A stretch of DNA of 64,000 nucleotides from Dinoroseobacter shibae DFL 12 = DSM 16493 (GTDB taxonomy: Bacteria; Pseudomonadota; Alphaproteobacteria; Rhodobacterales; Rhodobacteraceae). A program made the translations under genes and the position numbers. Below are positions 44,976 to 54,579 of this stretch, in pieces. Below the pieces are notes generated by a model, which saw nothing but the letters and a program-made list of their open reading frames with translations, was not told the DNA's origin and did not search any database. Positions within the stretch are counted from its first letter, which is position 1. Each line of letters starts with the position of its first letter. The stretch covers positions 1 through 64,000 of the forward strand of contig NC_009959.1 in NCBI RefSeq assembly GCF_000018145.1. The letters run 5' to 3'.

Positions 44976-45887
44976 ATGGATCTTCGCCAATTGCAAACCC
45001 TCGTCGCCGTGGCCGATACCGGCAGCTTCGCCGCCGCCGCCGGGGTGGTGAACCTGACGCCCTCCGCGATCAGCCAGCAAATTCAATCCCTTGAGGCCGA
45101 GATCGGCGCGCAGCTCTTCGACCGGAAAAAACGCCCCCGGCAGCTCAACGCCCAGGGCGAGGAACTGGTCCGCGCCGCCCGCAGCGTGGTGCAGACCCTG
45201 ACCGAGGCGCGCATGACCATCGCGGGCGGGCGCACGGCGGGGGTGCTCAAACTCGGGGCCATTCGCACGGTTTCCATGCGCCTCGTGCCCGAGGCCCTGC
45301 GCGGCATGCGCGGCCGCTACCCGGATCTCGGCTTCGAGATGACGGTGGGCATGTCCGAACGGCTGATGGCGGACGTGGCCGCGGGCCGCCTCGATGCCGC
45401 CCTGGTGGCCGAGCATGTGGGCGTGCCCGCCACCCTGTCCTGGAGCCCGGTTCTCAACGAACCCCTGGTCATCATCGCCCCGCCGCAAGAGGCCTGGCGC
45501 AGCGAGGTGTCGCTCCTGCGCGATCTGCCCTTCATCCGCTACGCGACCGACGTGCCCCTCGCCCGACAGATCGAGACCGAGCTTTCGGGCCTCTCCATCG
45601 TCCCGCGGGAGGTGGCCGTGGCCAATACCATGCCCGCGGTGGTGGGGCTGGTGCAGGCGGGGCTCGGCGTCGCCGTGGTCCCCCGGATCGCCACCCTGCA
45701 CGGCGGGCCCGCGCTCCACTGCCGCCCGTTCCGCGACGGCGCGATCACCCGGCGGGTCGGCCTGGTGCAACGGCAGGTCTCCTCCCGCTCCCGGGTGCTG
45801 ACCGAACTGCGCGAGATCCTGTCCGAAGTGGCCCTGCATCGCGGCCTCGTGCTGGACCCGACCCCCGGACGCCCCGGCGCGGCCTAG
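44976..45887 (+). CDS. LysR-family transcriptional regulator
   Basis: 303-aa regulator with an N-terminal winged helix (MDLRQLQTLVAVADTGSFAAAAGVVNLTPSAISQQIQSLE region, residues 1-60) and a periplasmic-binding-like effector domain. It is divergent from tctC with 130 bp between starts, so it most likely controls the tctCBA-ggt operon. No ribosome site is obvious before ATG 44976. Confidence 0.88.
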   Translation: MDLRQLQTLVAVADTGSFAAAAGVVNLTPSAISQQIQSLEAEIGAQLFDRKKRPRQLNAQGEELVRAARSVVQTLTEARMTIAGGRTAGVLKLGAIRTVSMRLVPEALRGMRGRYPDLGFEMTVGMSERLMADVAAGRLDAALVAEHVGVPATLSWSPVLNEPLVIIAPPQEAWRSEVSLLRDLPFIRYATDVPLARQIETELSGLSIVPREVAVANTMPAVVGLVQAGLGVAVVPRIATLHGGPALHCRPFRDGAITRRVGLVQRQVSSRSRVLTELREILSEVALHRGLVLDPTPGRPGAA

Positions 45888-45952
45888 CCCCACGATACTT
45901 CACATAATGCTTGTTATAACCCATTCGCGACAGGTCCCCGCCCCCGCGCGGA

Positions 45953-46597
45953 TCAATCCTGCGGACCGATCCCGAAGGCCGCGAGATATTTGTCGATGGC
46001 CCGGGCAATCGCCTCTTCGGGATCGTCCGGCGCGGGCATCGAATAGATATGCTGCCGGATCCCGATATAGACGATCCCGCCGTGCAGGTCCCAGACATCC
46101 TCCATGATCGGCCGCCGCGCGGTCCGGGTCAGCCGCGCGGTCTCCTCCAGCAGCGGGCCGAGAATCACCTCGCCCAGATGCTCCAGGTAGCGCCGGTTGA
46201 GCGCCGCGCCCGCCAGCCCCGAGAACATGAAGATCCGCATCCACTCCCGCTGGAAGATCAGCGCACTGTATTCCGAATAGAACGCGATCAGCCGCGCCCG
46301 CAGCGGCACCCCCCGGTCGCAGAGCCGCTCGGGCCAGTCCGGCGACAACCGGTCGAGATAGACCGTGCCATAGACCGCCTCCAGCAGCTCGTCCTTGGTG
46401 CTGAAATACCGAAACAGCAGGGATTGCGTCACGCCCAGCCGCTTGGCCAGATCCCGCGTGTTCCCGTCCAGCCCGACATCGGCAAAGAACCGCACCGCCT
46501 CCGCCACGATCTGCTCCCGGCGCTCTTTCGGGGGCAAACGCTGCCGGGTCGCGGCACTGTCGAACGCCGCCTGACCTGCCTTCGCTTCCGTGTTCAT
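45953..46597 (-). CDS. TetR-family transcriptional regulator
   Basis: 214-aa regulator; AGGAG lies seven bases before ATG 46597. N-terminal helix-turn-helix EQIVAEAVRFFADVGLDGNTRDLAKRLGVTQSLLFRYFSTKDELLEAVY (read in pieces), C-terminal helical ligand domain. Divergent from the molybdenum hydroxylase operon, its likely target. Confidence 0.88.
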   Translation of the reverse strand: MNTEAKAGQAAFDSAATRQRLPPKERREQIVAEAVRFFADVGLDGNTRDLAKRLGVTQSLLFRYFSTKDELLEAVYGTVYLDRLSPDWPERLCDRGVPLRARLIAFYSEYSALIFQREWMRIFMFSGLAGAALNRRYLEHLGEVILGPLLEETARLTRTARRPIMEDVWDLHGGIVYIGIRQHIYSMPAPDDPEEAIARAIDKYLAAFGIGPQD

Positions 46598-46644
46598 GCC
46601 CTGCTCCTGCACCGCCGCGCCCTGCCTTGTGCATTTTTAGCTTG

Positions 46645-46699
46645 ATCCGACTCGGATTTATAGAGCAAATGATCAACAGGGATGAGCAAGTGATCACTT
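46645..46699. promoter_or_regulatory. Operator cluster between tetR and the hydroxylase operon
   Basis: Three elements: an inverted repeat ATCCGA-C-TCGGAT (46645-46657); a direct repeat GAGCAARTGATCA at 46663-46675 and 46684-46696, spaced 21 bp (two helical turns); and a perfect palindrome AAGTGATCACTT (46688-46699) in the second copy. Likely TetR binding sites. Confidence 0.5.
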
Positions 46700-46742
46700 A
46701 GCGGCGGAAAACGCCCCGGATCACTTCGAGAGGGAGGACGCC

Positions 46743-47576
46743 ATGAAGGCATCGGCGGGCGGATACGCCCGGGCAAACGACCTGCGCGAGGCGCTGGACC
46801 TGTTGGCGAATGCCGACGGGCAGGGCCGGGTTCTGGCCGGGGGCCAGAGCCTGATCGCGGCGATGAACATGCGGTTGTCCACCGGCGACATGCTGGTGGA
46901 TATCTCACGGATTGCCGAGCTTGCGGGCGTGGCCGAGGATGGCGAGACCCTGCGCATCGGCGCGCTGACCCGTCACGCGGCGGTGGGGGCCGATCCCCTT
47001 GTGAAGACCCATGTTCCGCTGCTGGCCGAGGCCACGGGCCACATCGCCCACGCCGCCATCCGCAACCGCGGCACCATCGGCGGGGCCCTGTCCCACGCCG
47101 ACCCCGCGGCCGAGTTTCCCGCCTGCGCCCTCGCCCTGGGCGCCAGCATGGAGATCGCGGGCCCCGACGGTTCCCGCACCGTTGCCGCCGAGGACTTCTT
47201 CGAGGATGTCTTCACCACCGCCCTGGCCGAGGGGGAGATCCTGACCGCCCTCACCGTGCCGAAACAGCGCCCGGGCGAGGCGCAGCTGATCGAAGAGGTC
47301 GCGCGCCGCTCCGGCGACTACGCCCTCGTGGGTCTGTGCCTGGTGAAACGGGACGCGGGCCACCGGGTCGCGCTCTTCTCCGTCGGCGCCACACCGATCC
47401 TCGCGCGCGCCTGCATGGCCCGGCTCGACGCCGGCGATCTCGACGGGGCCGTCACCGCCCTGCAGGGCGAGATCGACCCCCCCTCCGACACCCAGGCCAG
47501 CGCCGCCTACCGCCGCCACCTCGCCGGCGTGCTGCTGCGCCGCGCCATGGCCCGCCTGACAGGAGTGCCCGCATGA
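46743..47576 (+). CDS. Molybdenum hydroxylase FAD subunit (CoxM/medium type)
   Basis: 277-aa FAD-binding subunit with the flavin motifs AGGQSLIAAMNMR (about 32-44) and TIGGALSHADPAAEFPA (about 113-130). GAGAGGGAGG precedes ATG 46743. It passes electrons from the iron-sulfur subunit to an acceptor. Stop overlaps the small-subunit start (ATGA). Confidence 0.92.
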   Translation: MKASAGGYARANDLREALDLLANADGQGRVLAGGQSLIAAMNMRLSTGDMLVDISRIAELAGVAEDGETLRIGALTRHAAVGADPLVKTHVPLLAEATGHIAHAAIRNRGTIGGALSHADPAAEFPACALALGASMEIAGPDGSRTVAAEDFFEDVFTTALAEGEILTALTVPKQRPGEAQLIEEVARRSGDYALVGLCLVKRDAGHRVALFSVGATPILARACMARLDAGDLDGAVTALQGEIDPPSDTQASAAYRRHLAGVLLRRAMARLTGVPA

Positions 47577-48073
47577 CCGAGATGTTCCGCGACAAGATCG
47601 ATGTCGAGATCACCGTGAACGGCGAACCGGTGGAGGCCCGCGTGCCCGCTGGTCAGCACCTGATCGACTTCTTGCGCCAGACCGTTGGGCTGACCGGCGC
47701 GCATGCCTCCTGCGAACACGGCGTCTGCGGCGCCTGCACGGTCGAAGTCGACGGCGCGTCCGTGCGCGGCTGCCTGATGCTGGCGGCGCAGGCCGACGGG
47801 GCCGAGGTCTGGACCGTCGAGGGGCTGACCGAACGGGGCCGCATCGCCGACCTGCAAGCGGCCTTCATCGCCCATAACGCCCTGCAATGCGGCTTCTGCA
47901 CGCCGGGCATGCTGGTGGCCTGCGACGAGCTTCTGCGCCGCGGCGGCACCCCCTCCCGCGCGGAGATCCGCGAACACCTGTCGGGCAATTACTGCCGCTG
48001 CACGGGCTACGAGGCCATCGTGGACGCGGTCGAAACCGTCGCCAAGGCACGCGCCGGAAAGGGGGCTGCATGA
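47573..48073 (+). CDS. Molybdenum hydroxylase 2Fe-2S subunit (CoxS/small type)
   Basis: 166-aa protein with two [2Fe-2S] sets: plant-type CEHGVCGACTV plus C near 62, and the helical CGFC...CRC pair (LQCGFCTPGM, NYCRCTGYEAIV). It links molybdenum and FAD subunits electronically. It overlaps both neighbours by 4 nt. Confidence 0.95.
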   Translation: MTEMFRDKIDVEITVNGEPVEARVPAGQHLIDFLRQTVGLTGAHASCEHGVCGACTVEVDGASVRGCLMLAAQADGAEVWTVEGLTERGRIADLQAAFIAHNALQCGFCTPGMLVACDELLRRGGTPSRAEIREHLSGNYCRCTGYEAIVDAVETVAKARAGKGAA

Positions 48074-50451
48074 CCATCCAGTTCGGCAATCCGGATCGCC
48101 CCAACTCCTATATCGGCAAGACCGTGCCGCGCCCCAACGCGGCCAAGCTGGTCCAGGGCCGCGGGCAGTATGTCGACGACATCACCCTGCCCCGCATGGT
48201 CCATGTGGCCTTCGTCCGCTCCCCCTTCGCCCATGCGCAGATCACCGGGATCGACGCGGCCGAGGCACTGGCCACCAAGGGCGTGCTGCGCGTCTTCACC
48301 GGCGCGGACCTGGCCGAGGTCTGCACCCCCTGGGTCGCGGTCCTGGCCCATCTGAAGGGCCTGAAATCGCCCCCCGAACACCCCATCGCCATCGACCGCG
48401 CCGTCTGGGTGGGGGAGCCTGTCGCCGCCGTCGTCGCCACCTCCCGCGCCGCCGCCGAGGAGGGCGCGGCCCTGGTCGAGGTCGACTACGACCCCCTGCC
48501 CGCGGTCACCGACACGATGACCGCGCTCGACGCGGACACCCCGGTGATCCACCCCGATCTCGGCGACAACCTCGCCTTCCGCCGCCTGCACGAAGAAGGC
48601 GACGTGGACGCCGCCAAGGCTGCCGCGCACAAGGTCGTCACCGCCCGCTTCCGCACCGCCCGCCACACCGGCGTGACGCTGGAGCCGCGCTCGATCCTCG
48701 TCGACTGGAACCCCGCCGAGGGCCAGATGACCGCCTATCACGCGACCCAGGCCCCCCACATGATGCAGAGCGTGCTGGCCAAGCATCTCGACATCCCCGA
48801 AAGCCGCGTCCGCGTGATCTGCGGCGATGTGGGCGGCTCCTACGGCATCAAGGTCCATGTCTATCCCGACGAGGTCGCCACCGCCGCCATCGCCAAGGTC
48901 ATGGGCCGCCCGGTCAAGTTCATCGCCGACCGGCTCGAAAGCTTCACCACCGACATCCACGCCCGCGACCACGAGATCGAGGCCAGCATCGCCGTGGACG
49001 CGGATGGGAAAATCCTCGCCATCGACGTGAATGACTGGACCGGCATCGGCCCCTACTCGGTCTATCCCCGCACCTCGGCCATCGAGGGCAACCAGGTCGT
49101 GAACCTCTGCGGCGGGCCTTATGATTTCGCCAACTACCGCGCCCGGACCTCCGTGGTGTTCCAGAACAAGACGCCCACCTGCCAGTACCGCGCCGTGGGC
49201 CACCCGATCGCCGTGGCGATCACCGAGGGGCTGGTGGACATGGCCGCGGCCGAACTGGGCATGGACCCGGTCGAGATCCGCCGCCGCAACATGTATGCCG
49301 ACGACGCCTACCCGGTGACCTCCCCCGCCAAGATGAAATTCGAGGGGCTGTCGCACCACGCGTCGATGGACAAGCTGATGGCGATGATGGACTACGACGC
49401 CCTGCGCGCCGACCAGGCCGAAGCCCGCAAGGCCGGCAAGCTGCGCGGCCTCGGCATCGCCAGCTTCATCGAACTCACCAACCCCTCGCCCTTCATGTAC
49501 GGCATCGGCGGCGCGCGCATCTCGGCCCAGGACGGCTGCACCGTGCGGATGGACCCGGACGGCTCCGTCGTCGCGCTCTCGGGCGTGACCGAACAGGGCC
49601 AGGGCACCGAAGCCATGCTGTCCCAGGTCGTGGCCGAAGGCGTGGGCGTGCCCCCGTCCCAGGTCCGCGTGATCACCGGCGACACCCAGGTCACCCCCTA
49701 TGGCGGCGGCACATGGGCCTCGCGCGGCGCGGGCATCGGCGGCGAAGCGGCCCTGCAAGCGGCCAAGGCGCTCCGCGACTCGATCCTCCAGGTGGCCGCG
49801 GCCATGCTGCAGGCCGCGCCGGACACGCTCGACATCCGCGACGGGCAGGTGGTCGATGCCGCCACCGGGGCCGAGCGGATGCCGCTCGCCGAACTGGGCC
49901 GCATCGTCTATTTCCGCGGCGATACCCTACCCAAGGACCTGCCCCGCGAACTGGTGCAGACCCGGCATTTCATCACCATGGACTATCCCTTCGCCTTCAC
50001 CAACGGCGTGCAGGCCTCCTATCTGGAGGTCGACCCGGAGACCGGCGTCGTCACCCTGCTCAAGCACTGGTGCGTCGAGGATTGCGGCCGGGTGATCAAC
50101 CCGCAACTGGTCGATGAACAGATCCGCGGCGGCATCGTCCAGGGCCTCGGCGGCGCGCTCTACGAGGAAATCCACTATGACGCGGACGGCCAGCTGCTGA
50201 ACGGGTCCATGGCCGACTACCTCGTCCCCATGGCCGCCGAGATGCCCGATATGCAGATCGCCCATGTGGAAACCCCCACCGGCGAAAGCGAACTTGGCGC
50301 CAAGGGCGCGGGCGAGGCCGGCACCGCCGGGGCCCCCGCCGCCGTCATGAACGCCATCAACGACGCCCTGCGCCCGCTCGGGGCGCAGGTCACCGAAATG
50401 CCCTTCACGCCCGAGCGCATCCTGCGCGCCATGGGCAAGATCGAAGGCTGA
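48070..50451 (+). CDS. Molybdenum hydroxylase large subunit (xanthine dehydrogenase family)
   Basis: 793-aa catalytic subunit binding molybdopterin cytosine dinucleotide. Conserved catalytic Glu in GAKGAGEAGTAGAP near the C-terminus. The active-site loop reads CQYRAVGHP (about 373-381). It lacks the AYxCSFR of form I CO dehydrogenase and differs from AYRGAGR of form II enzymes, so it should not be called CO dehydrogenase. It probably hydroxylates an aldehyde or N-heterocycle. Order medium-small-large is the usual one; a TRAP transporter follows 47 bp later, probably importing the substrate. Confidence 0.9.
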   Translation: MTIQFGNPDRPNSYIGKTVPRPNAAKLVQGRGQYVDDITLPRMVHVAFVRSPFAHAQITGIDAAEALATKGVLRVFTGADLAEVCTPWVAVLAHLKGLKSPPEHPIAIDRAVWVGEPVAAVVATSRAAAEEGAALVEVDYDPLPAVTDTMTALDADTPVIHPDLGDNLAFRRLHEEGDVDAAKAAAHKVVTARFRTARHTGVTLEPRSILVDWNPAEGQMTAYHATQAPHMMQSVLAKHLDIPESRVRVICGDVGGSYGIKVHVYPDEVATAAIAKVMGRPVKFIADRLESFTTDIHARDHEIEASIAVDADGKILAIDVNDWTGIGPYSVYPRTSAIEGNQVVNLCGGPYDFANYRARTSVVFQNKTPTCQYRAVGHPIAVAITEGLVDMAAAELGMDPVEIRRRNMYADDAYPVTSPAKMKFEGLSHHASMDKLMAMMDYDALRADQAEARKAGKLRGLGIASFIELTNPSPFMYGIGGARISAQDGCTVRMDPDGSVVALSGVTEQGQGTEAMLSQVVAEGVGVPPSQVRVITGDTQVTPYGGGTWASRGAGIGGEAALQAAKALRDSILQVAAAMLQAAPDTLDIRDGQVVDAATGAERMPLAELGRIVYFRGDTLPKDLPRELVQTRHFITMDYPFAFTNGVQASYLEVDPETGVVTLLKHWCVEDCGRVINPQLVDEQIRGGIVQGLGGALYEEIHYDADGQLLNGSMADYLVPMAAEMPDMQIAHVETPTGESELGAKGAGEAGTAGAPAAVMNAINDALRPLGAQVTEMPFTPERILRAMGKIEG

Positions 50452-50498
50452 TCAACGCGGTCCCCCGCCCGGGGACCGGCTTTTTAGGGAGGAAAGCC

Positions 50499-51551
50499 AT
50501 GAAACTCACAGCGATCACCACCACCACGGCCCTGCTGCTCGGCAGCGCGGCCATGGCGCAGCAGACCATCACGATCAATATCGGCTCCTCGCACCCGGAG
50601 GCGAATATCTGGGTCTACGCCATGAAGAACACCTTCCAGCCCGAGGTGAACCGCATCCTGTCCGAGGCAGGCGGCGACTACCAGGTCAACTGGTCCGAGA
50701 ACTACGCCGGAACCCTCTACAAGTTCACCGATACCCGCGAGGCGGTGATGGACGGGATCGTCGATATCGGCATGGTCGGCACGGTCTGGGAAGGGGCGAA
50801 CATGCCGCTCCAGAACGTCACCTACTTCACCCCCTTCGCGACCGAGGATCACCGGATGCTCATCGAGATCTTCGATGACCTGTCCCAGTCCCTGCCCGAG
50901 TTGCGCGACAGCTGGTCCGAGAACGGCATGGTCCACCTGTCGTCCCTGATCACCGACAGCTACGACATCTACGCCACCTTCCCGGTGACCTCGATGGAAG
51001 ACCTGCAGAACCGCAAGCTGAACGCGCCGGGCACCTCGGCCAACTGGCTGCGCGAAACCGGCGCGACCCCGGTCGATGGCGCGCTGACCACCTATTACAC
51101 CAACATCCAGACCGGCGTGACCGAAGGCACCCTGTCCTTCGCCTCCGGCATCCTGCCCACCCGGGTCTACGAGGTCGCGCCCGAGCTGACCCGCGTCGGC
51201 ATCGGCTCGATGTATTTCGGGGGCATCGCGGCCAACGAGGACTTCTTCAACGGCCTGCCGGAGCCGGTGCAAACCGCCCTGCGCGAGGCCGCGCAAGCCA
51301 CCTCCATCGCCCATGGCGACTACGTGGCCGACCTCGCCGCCCGCGCGCTGGAAGAGATGCAGGCCGCCGGTCTGACCATCCACGAGCTGCCCGCCGAGGA
51401 AAAGGCGAAATGGGTCGAGAGCCTGCCCAACATCATCGAGCCCTGGCTGGAACAGACCGGCGAGGCGGGCAAGACCGTGCTGAAGGCCTATTTCGACGCC
51501 CTGCGCGAGCGCGGTGCCACCCCCGCGCGCGATTGGGACGCGGGCCTCTGA
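50499..51551 (+). CDS. TRAP transporter substrate-binding protein (DctP type), system 2
   Basis: 350-aa receptor; GGGAGG before the ATG, signal peptide about 1-22 (GSAAMA|QQ). Blocks REAVMDGIVDIGMVGTVWEG and the carboxylate Arg region NRKLNAPGTSANWL, where Lys/Asn replace the usual R-x-P context; this may reflect a different ligand. Codirectional with the hydroxylase operon. Confidence 0.87.
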   Translation: MKLTAITTTTALLLGSAAMAQQTITINIGSSHPEANIWVYAMKNTFQPEVNRILSEAGGDYQVNWSENYAGTLYKFTDTREAVMDGIVDIGMVGTVWEGANMPLQNVTYFTPFATEDHRMLIEIFDDLSQSLPELRDSWSENGMVHLSSLITDSYDIYATFPVTSMEDLQNRKLNAPGTSANWLRETGATPVDGALTTYYTNIQTGVTEGTLSFASGILPTRVYEVAPELTRVGIGSMYFGGIAANEDFFNGLPEPVQTALREAAQATSIAHGDYVADLAARALEEMQAAGLTIHELPAEEKAKWVESLPNIIEPWLEQTGEAGKTVLKAYFDALRERGATPARDWDAGL

Positions 51552-51617
51552 GCCACCCCGAAACCTGCCCCCGCCCAGCCCGGGCGGGGGCCTCTCGCGA
51601 CCACAGGACGGCCCTGC

Positions 51618-52199
51618 ATGCCCCCTCCCCCTGCCCCCTCCGATGACACGCCCGAACTGCGCGAGACCGGCTTCGTGCCCGCCTTCGCCGACGCGCCCTA
51701 TGGCGCGGTGCTCGGCTCTGTCGCGGCGGCCATGTCGGCGGTGGGCACGGCGGCCATCGGGGCGCTGATGGTGCTGATCGTGGCCGATGTGGTCGGGCGC
51801 AACTTCCTGAACATGCCGATCACCGGCGTGTCCGAGATCGCCGCCCGCACCGTGGTCGCCATCGTGTTCCTGCAGGTGCCCGCCGCCATCCTGCAATGCC
51901 GCCTGACCCGCGCCGACTTCCTGATCCGCCGGATCGAGCGCCTCTCGCCCCGCGCCGTTGCCCTTATGGAGAGCCTGTTTTGCCTCGCCGCGGCCATCGT
52001 CTTCGCCCTCGTGCTCTGGGCTTCCTGGCCCAAGCTTCTGAGCAGCTGGCAATCGGCTGAGTTCTTCGGCGTCCAGGGCGTCTGGACCATCGTCACCTGG
52101 CCCTTCCGCGCCATCACCGTCGGCGGCGCGACCATCGCCGTGCTCGCCGCCCTCTACCGCGCCTCGGTCGAGCTGCGCCGGATCGGAGCGCCCGCATGA
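51618..52199 (+). CDS. TRAP transporter small permease (DctQ type), system 2
   Basis: 193-aa four-helix subunit. N-terminal proline-rich stretch (MPPPPAPSDDTPELRE), then the family block ITGVSEIAARTVVAIVFLQVPAAI (in pieces). Stop overlaps the DctM start by 4 nt. An AGAGCCTGTTTT repeat occurs inside the gene at 51970. Confidence 0.85.
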   Translation: MPPPPAPSDDTPELRETGFVPAFADAPYGAVLGSVAAAMSAVGTAAIGALMVLIVADVVGRNFLNMPITGVSEIAARTVVAIVFLQVPAAILQCRLTRADFLIRRIERLSPRAVALMESLFCLAAAIVFALVLWASWPKLLSSWQSAEFFGVQGVWTIVTWPFRAITVGGATIAVLAALYRASVELRRIGAPA

Positions 52200-53524
52200 C
52201 CACCCTCGCGTTCGGTTTCGTCCTGATCGGGGTGCTGGTCGGCCTCGTGCTGATGGGCATGCACATCGCCATCGCCCTCTTCGGCGTCGCCTTCGTCGGC
52301 ATCTGGCTGATCCGGGACAATATCGACCTGGCCTTCCGCATGCTCGAGCTGACCGCCTATTCCGGCATCGCCGACTACCTCTTTGCCACCATCCCGCTTT
52401 TCGTGCTGATGGGGCTGCTGGTCAGTGTCTCCAACGTGGGCCGCGACACGTTCCAGGTCGCCGAGGAACTGCTGCGCCGGATGATCTGCGGGCTTGGCGT
52501 GGCCACCGTTGCGGCCAACACGATCTTCGCCGCCGTCACCGGGGTCTCCATCGCCTCGGCCGCGGTCTTCACCCGCGTCGCCGTGCCGGAGATGACCCGC
52601 CACGGCTACCGCCCGGCCTTCTCGGCGGGCACGGTCGCGGGGTCCTCGGTGCTTGGCATGCTGATCCCGCCCAGCCTCCTGCTGATCATCTACGGCATCC
52701 TGGCCGAGGTCTCCATCGGCGGGATGTTCCTCGCGGGCATCCTGCCGGGCCTGATGCTCGCGGGCGGCTTCGTGGTGATGCTGATCGGGCTGACCCTCGC
52801 CTTCCCCCGCTTCGTGCTCGCCGACCCCGATGCGGTGAAGGCGCGCAAGCGCGACACCGACCTGACCCCCATGCCCGCGCGCGAGATGATCGCCAAGCTG
52901 ACGCCCATCGTCCTGCTGGTCATCCTGGTGCTGGGCGGTCTCTACACAGGGTTTTTCACCCCCACCGAGGCCGGCGGCATCGGCGCATTCGGGGCCCTGA
53001 TCGTGGCCTTGTCGCGCCGCAGCCTCGACCGCCACAAGCTCTGGCAGGTGATGAAACAGACCGGCGTGATCTCCGTCTCGATCCTGCTTCTGCTGGTCGC
53101 GGCCTCGTTCTATTCCCGCATGCTCGCCATCGCGGGCCTGCCCAACGCGATCACCGGCCTCGTCACCGACAGCGGCTTCGGCCCCCTGGGCTTTCTGTTC
53201 TTCTACGCGGTGATCATCCTTCTAATGGGCATGATCCTCGACAGCACCTCGATCCTGCTGATCATGGTCCCCATCGCCGCCCCCATCGCGCAAGGCATGG
53301 GCATCGACCTGATGCATTTCGGCATCGTCACCGTGCTGGCGGTCGAGATCGGGCTGCTCACGCCGCCCTTCGGCATCTCCGTCTTCACGGTCCACAACAC
53401 GCTCAACGACCCCGATGTCTCGGTGGAGAGTATATTCGCCGCCACCCTGCCCTTTATCGCGGTGATGCTGCTGGTGCTCGTGATCGTCGCCCTCGTGCCC
53501 ACCACCGCCACCCTGTTCCTCTAG
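52196..53524 (+). CDS. TRAP transporter large permease (DctM type), system 2
   Basis: 442-aa membrane protein with about 12 helices; blocks PLFVLMGLLVSVSNVG, AVTGVSIASAAVFTRVAVPEM (in part), IPPSLLLIIYG, GFFTPTEAGGIGAFGAL. It transports the ligand delivered by the system 2 receptor. Confidence 0.92.
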   Translation: MTTLAFGFVLIGVLVGLVLMGMHIAIALFGVAFVGIWLIRDNIDLAFRMLELTAYSGIADYLFATIPLFVLMGLLVSVSNVGRDTFQVAEELLRRMICGLGVATVAANTIFAAVTGVSIASAAVFTRVAVPEMTRHGYRPAFSAGTVAGSSVLGMLIPPSLLLIIYGILAEVSIGGMFLAGILPGLMLAGGFVVMLIGLTLAFPRFVLADPDAVKARKRDTDLTPMPAREMIAKLTPIVLLVILVLGGLYTGFFTPTEAGGIGAFGALIVALSRRSLDRHKLWQVMKQTGVISVSILLLLVAASFYSRMLAIAGLPNAITGLVTDSGFGPLGFLFFYAVIILLMGMILDSTSILLIMVPIAAPIAQGMGIDLMHFGIVTVLAVEIGLLTPPFGISVFTVHNTLNDPDVSVESIFAATLPFIAVMLLVLVIVALVPTTATLFL

Positions 53525-53585
53525 CGCCGGTTGACACCCGCCCCGGAAAGCCGCACGACACCCCGGATTTTCACGGAGGCGCCCC

Positions 53586-54509
53586 ATGGACACCCACACC
53601 ACCCACGACGCGCTCGAAGACCCGCGCAACGCCGACATCCGGATCTACATCAACGGCGCGCTCAAGCACCGGAGCGAGGCAATGGTCTCGGTCTACGATT
53701 CCGGCTTCATGCTGGGCGACGGGATGTGGGAAGGATTGCGGCTCTATGACGGGGTCTGGGCCTTCCTCGACGACCACATGGACCGCTTCTACAACTCCTG
53801 CAAGGCCGTCAGCCTCGATGTCGGCATGGACCGCGCCGCCCTGTTCGACGCGCTCGAGACGACCCGCCGCGCCAACGACATGCACACCGATGTCCACTGC
53901 CGCCTGATGCTCACCCGCGGGGTGAAGGTCCGGCCGTTCCAGCACCCGGCCCTGTCGCGCTCCGGCCCGACCCTGGTGATCCTGATGGAGCATTCCAAAC
54001 CCGTGGACCGGCTCCATGACAAGGGCATCCGGCTGGCCACCGTCCCCCAGGTCCGCGGCCTGCCCATGAGCCAGGACGCCAAATATAACAGCCACTCCAA
54101 ACTGAACTGCGTCATCGCCTGCCTGCAGGCCGAGCAGGCCGGGGCGGACGAGGCGCTGATGCTCGACCCCCATGGCTTCGTGAACACCACCAATGCCTGC
54201 AACTTCTTCATCGTCCGCAAGGGCGAGGTGTGGACCTCCACCGGCGACTACTGCATGAACGGCGTGACCCGGCAGAAGGTCATCGACCTGTGCCGCGCAA
54301 ATGGCATCCCCGTGCGCGAGAAGAACTATTCCCTCTACGAGGCGATCGGCGCGGACGAGGCGTTCCTGACCGGCACCTTCGGCGCCCAGACCCCGGTGGC
54401 CAGCATCGATGGCAAGCCCATCGGCGACGGCACCCGGCCCGTCACCGCCCGGATACAGGCGCTCTACAAGGCGCTCATCCGCGACCACGTGGCCGCACAC
54501 AGCACCTGA
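53586..54509 (+). CDS. Class IV aminotransferase
   Basis: 307-aa PLP enzyme of the BCAT/D-amino acid transaminase/ADC-lyase fold. Family features: SVYDSGFMLGDGMWEGLRLYDG (in pieces), the lysine-bearing stretch AKYNSHSKLN (about 172-181), GADEALMLD, NTTNACNFFIV and TGTFGAQTPV. The usual K-x-x-N spacing differs, so which lysine holds PLP is unclear. Last gene in line with the hydroxylase and TRAP genes; it may aminate or deaminate their product. Confidence 0.8.
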   Translation: MDTHTTHDALEDPRNADIRIYINGALKHRSEAMVSVYDSGFMLGDGMWEGLRLYDGVWAFLDDHMDRFYNSCKAVSLDVGMDRAALFDALETTRRANDMHTDVHCRLMLTRGVKVRPFQHPALSRSGPTLVILMEHSKPVDRLHDKGIRLATVPQVRGLPMSQDAKYNSHSKLNCVIACLQAEQAGADEALMLDPHGFVNTTNACNFFIVRKGEVWTSTGDYCMNGVTRQKVIDLCRANGIPVREKNYSLYEAIGADEAFLTGTFGAQTPVASIDGKPIGDGTRPVTARIQALYKALIRDHVAAHST

Positions 54510-54579
54510 GGCAAGACCCGAAATCTCTGCTATACTGGGGGGGCATTCCGTACCCAACCCCTTATGCAGAGACGATTTC

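Noticed and set aside
48070-50451. Annotation as carbon monoxide dehydrogenase large subunit
   Set aside because: The form I active-site AYxCSFR motif is absent; the loop is CQYRAVGHP.
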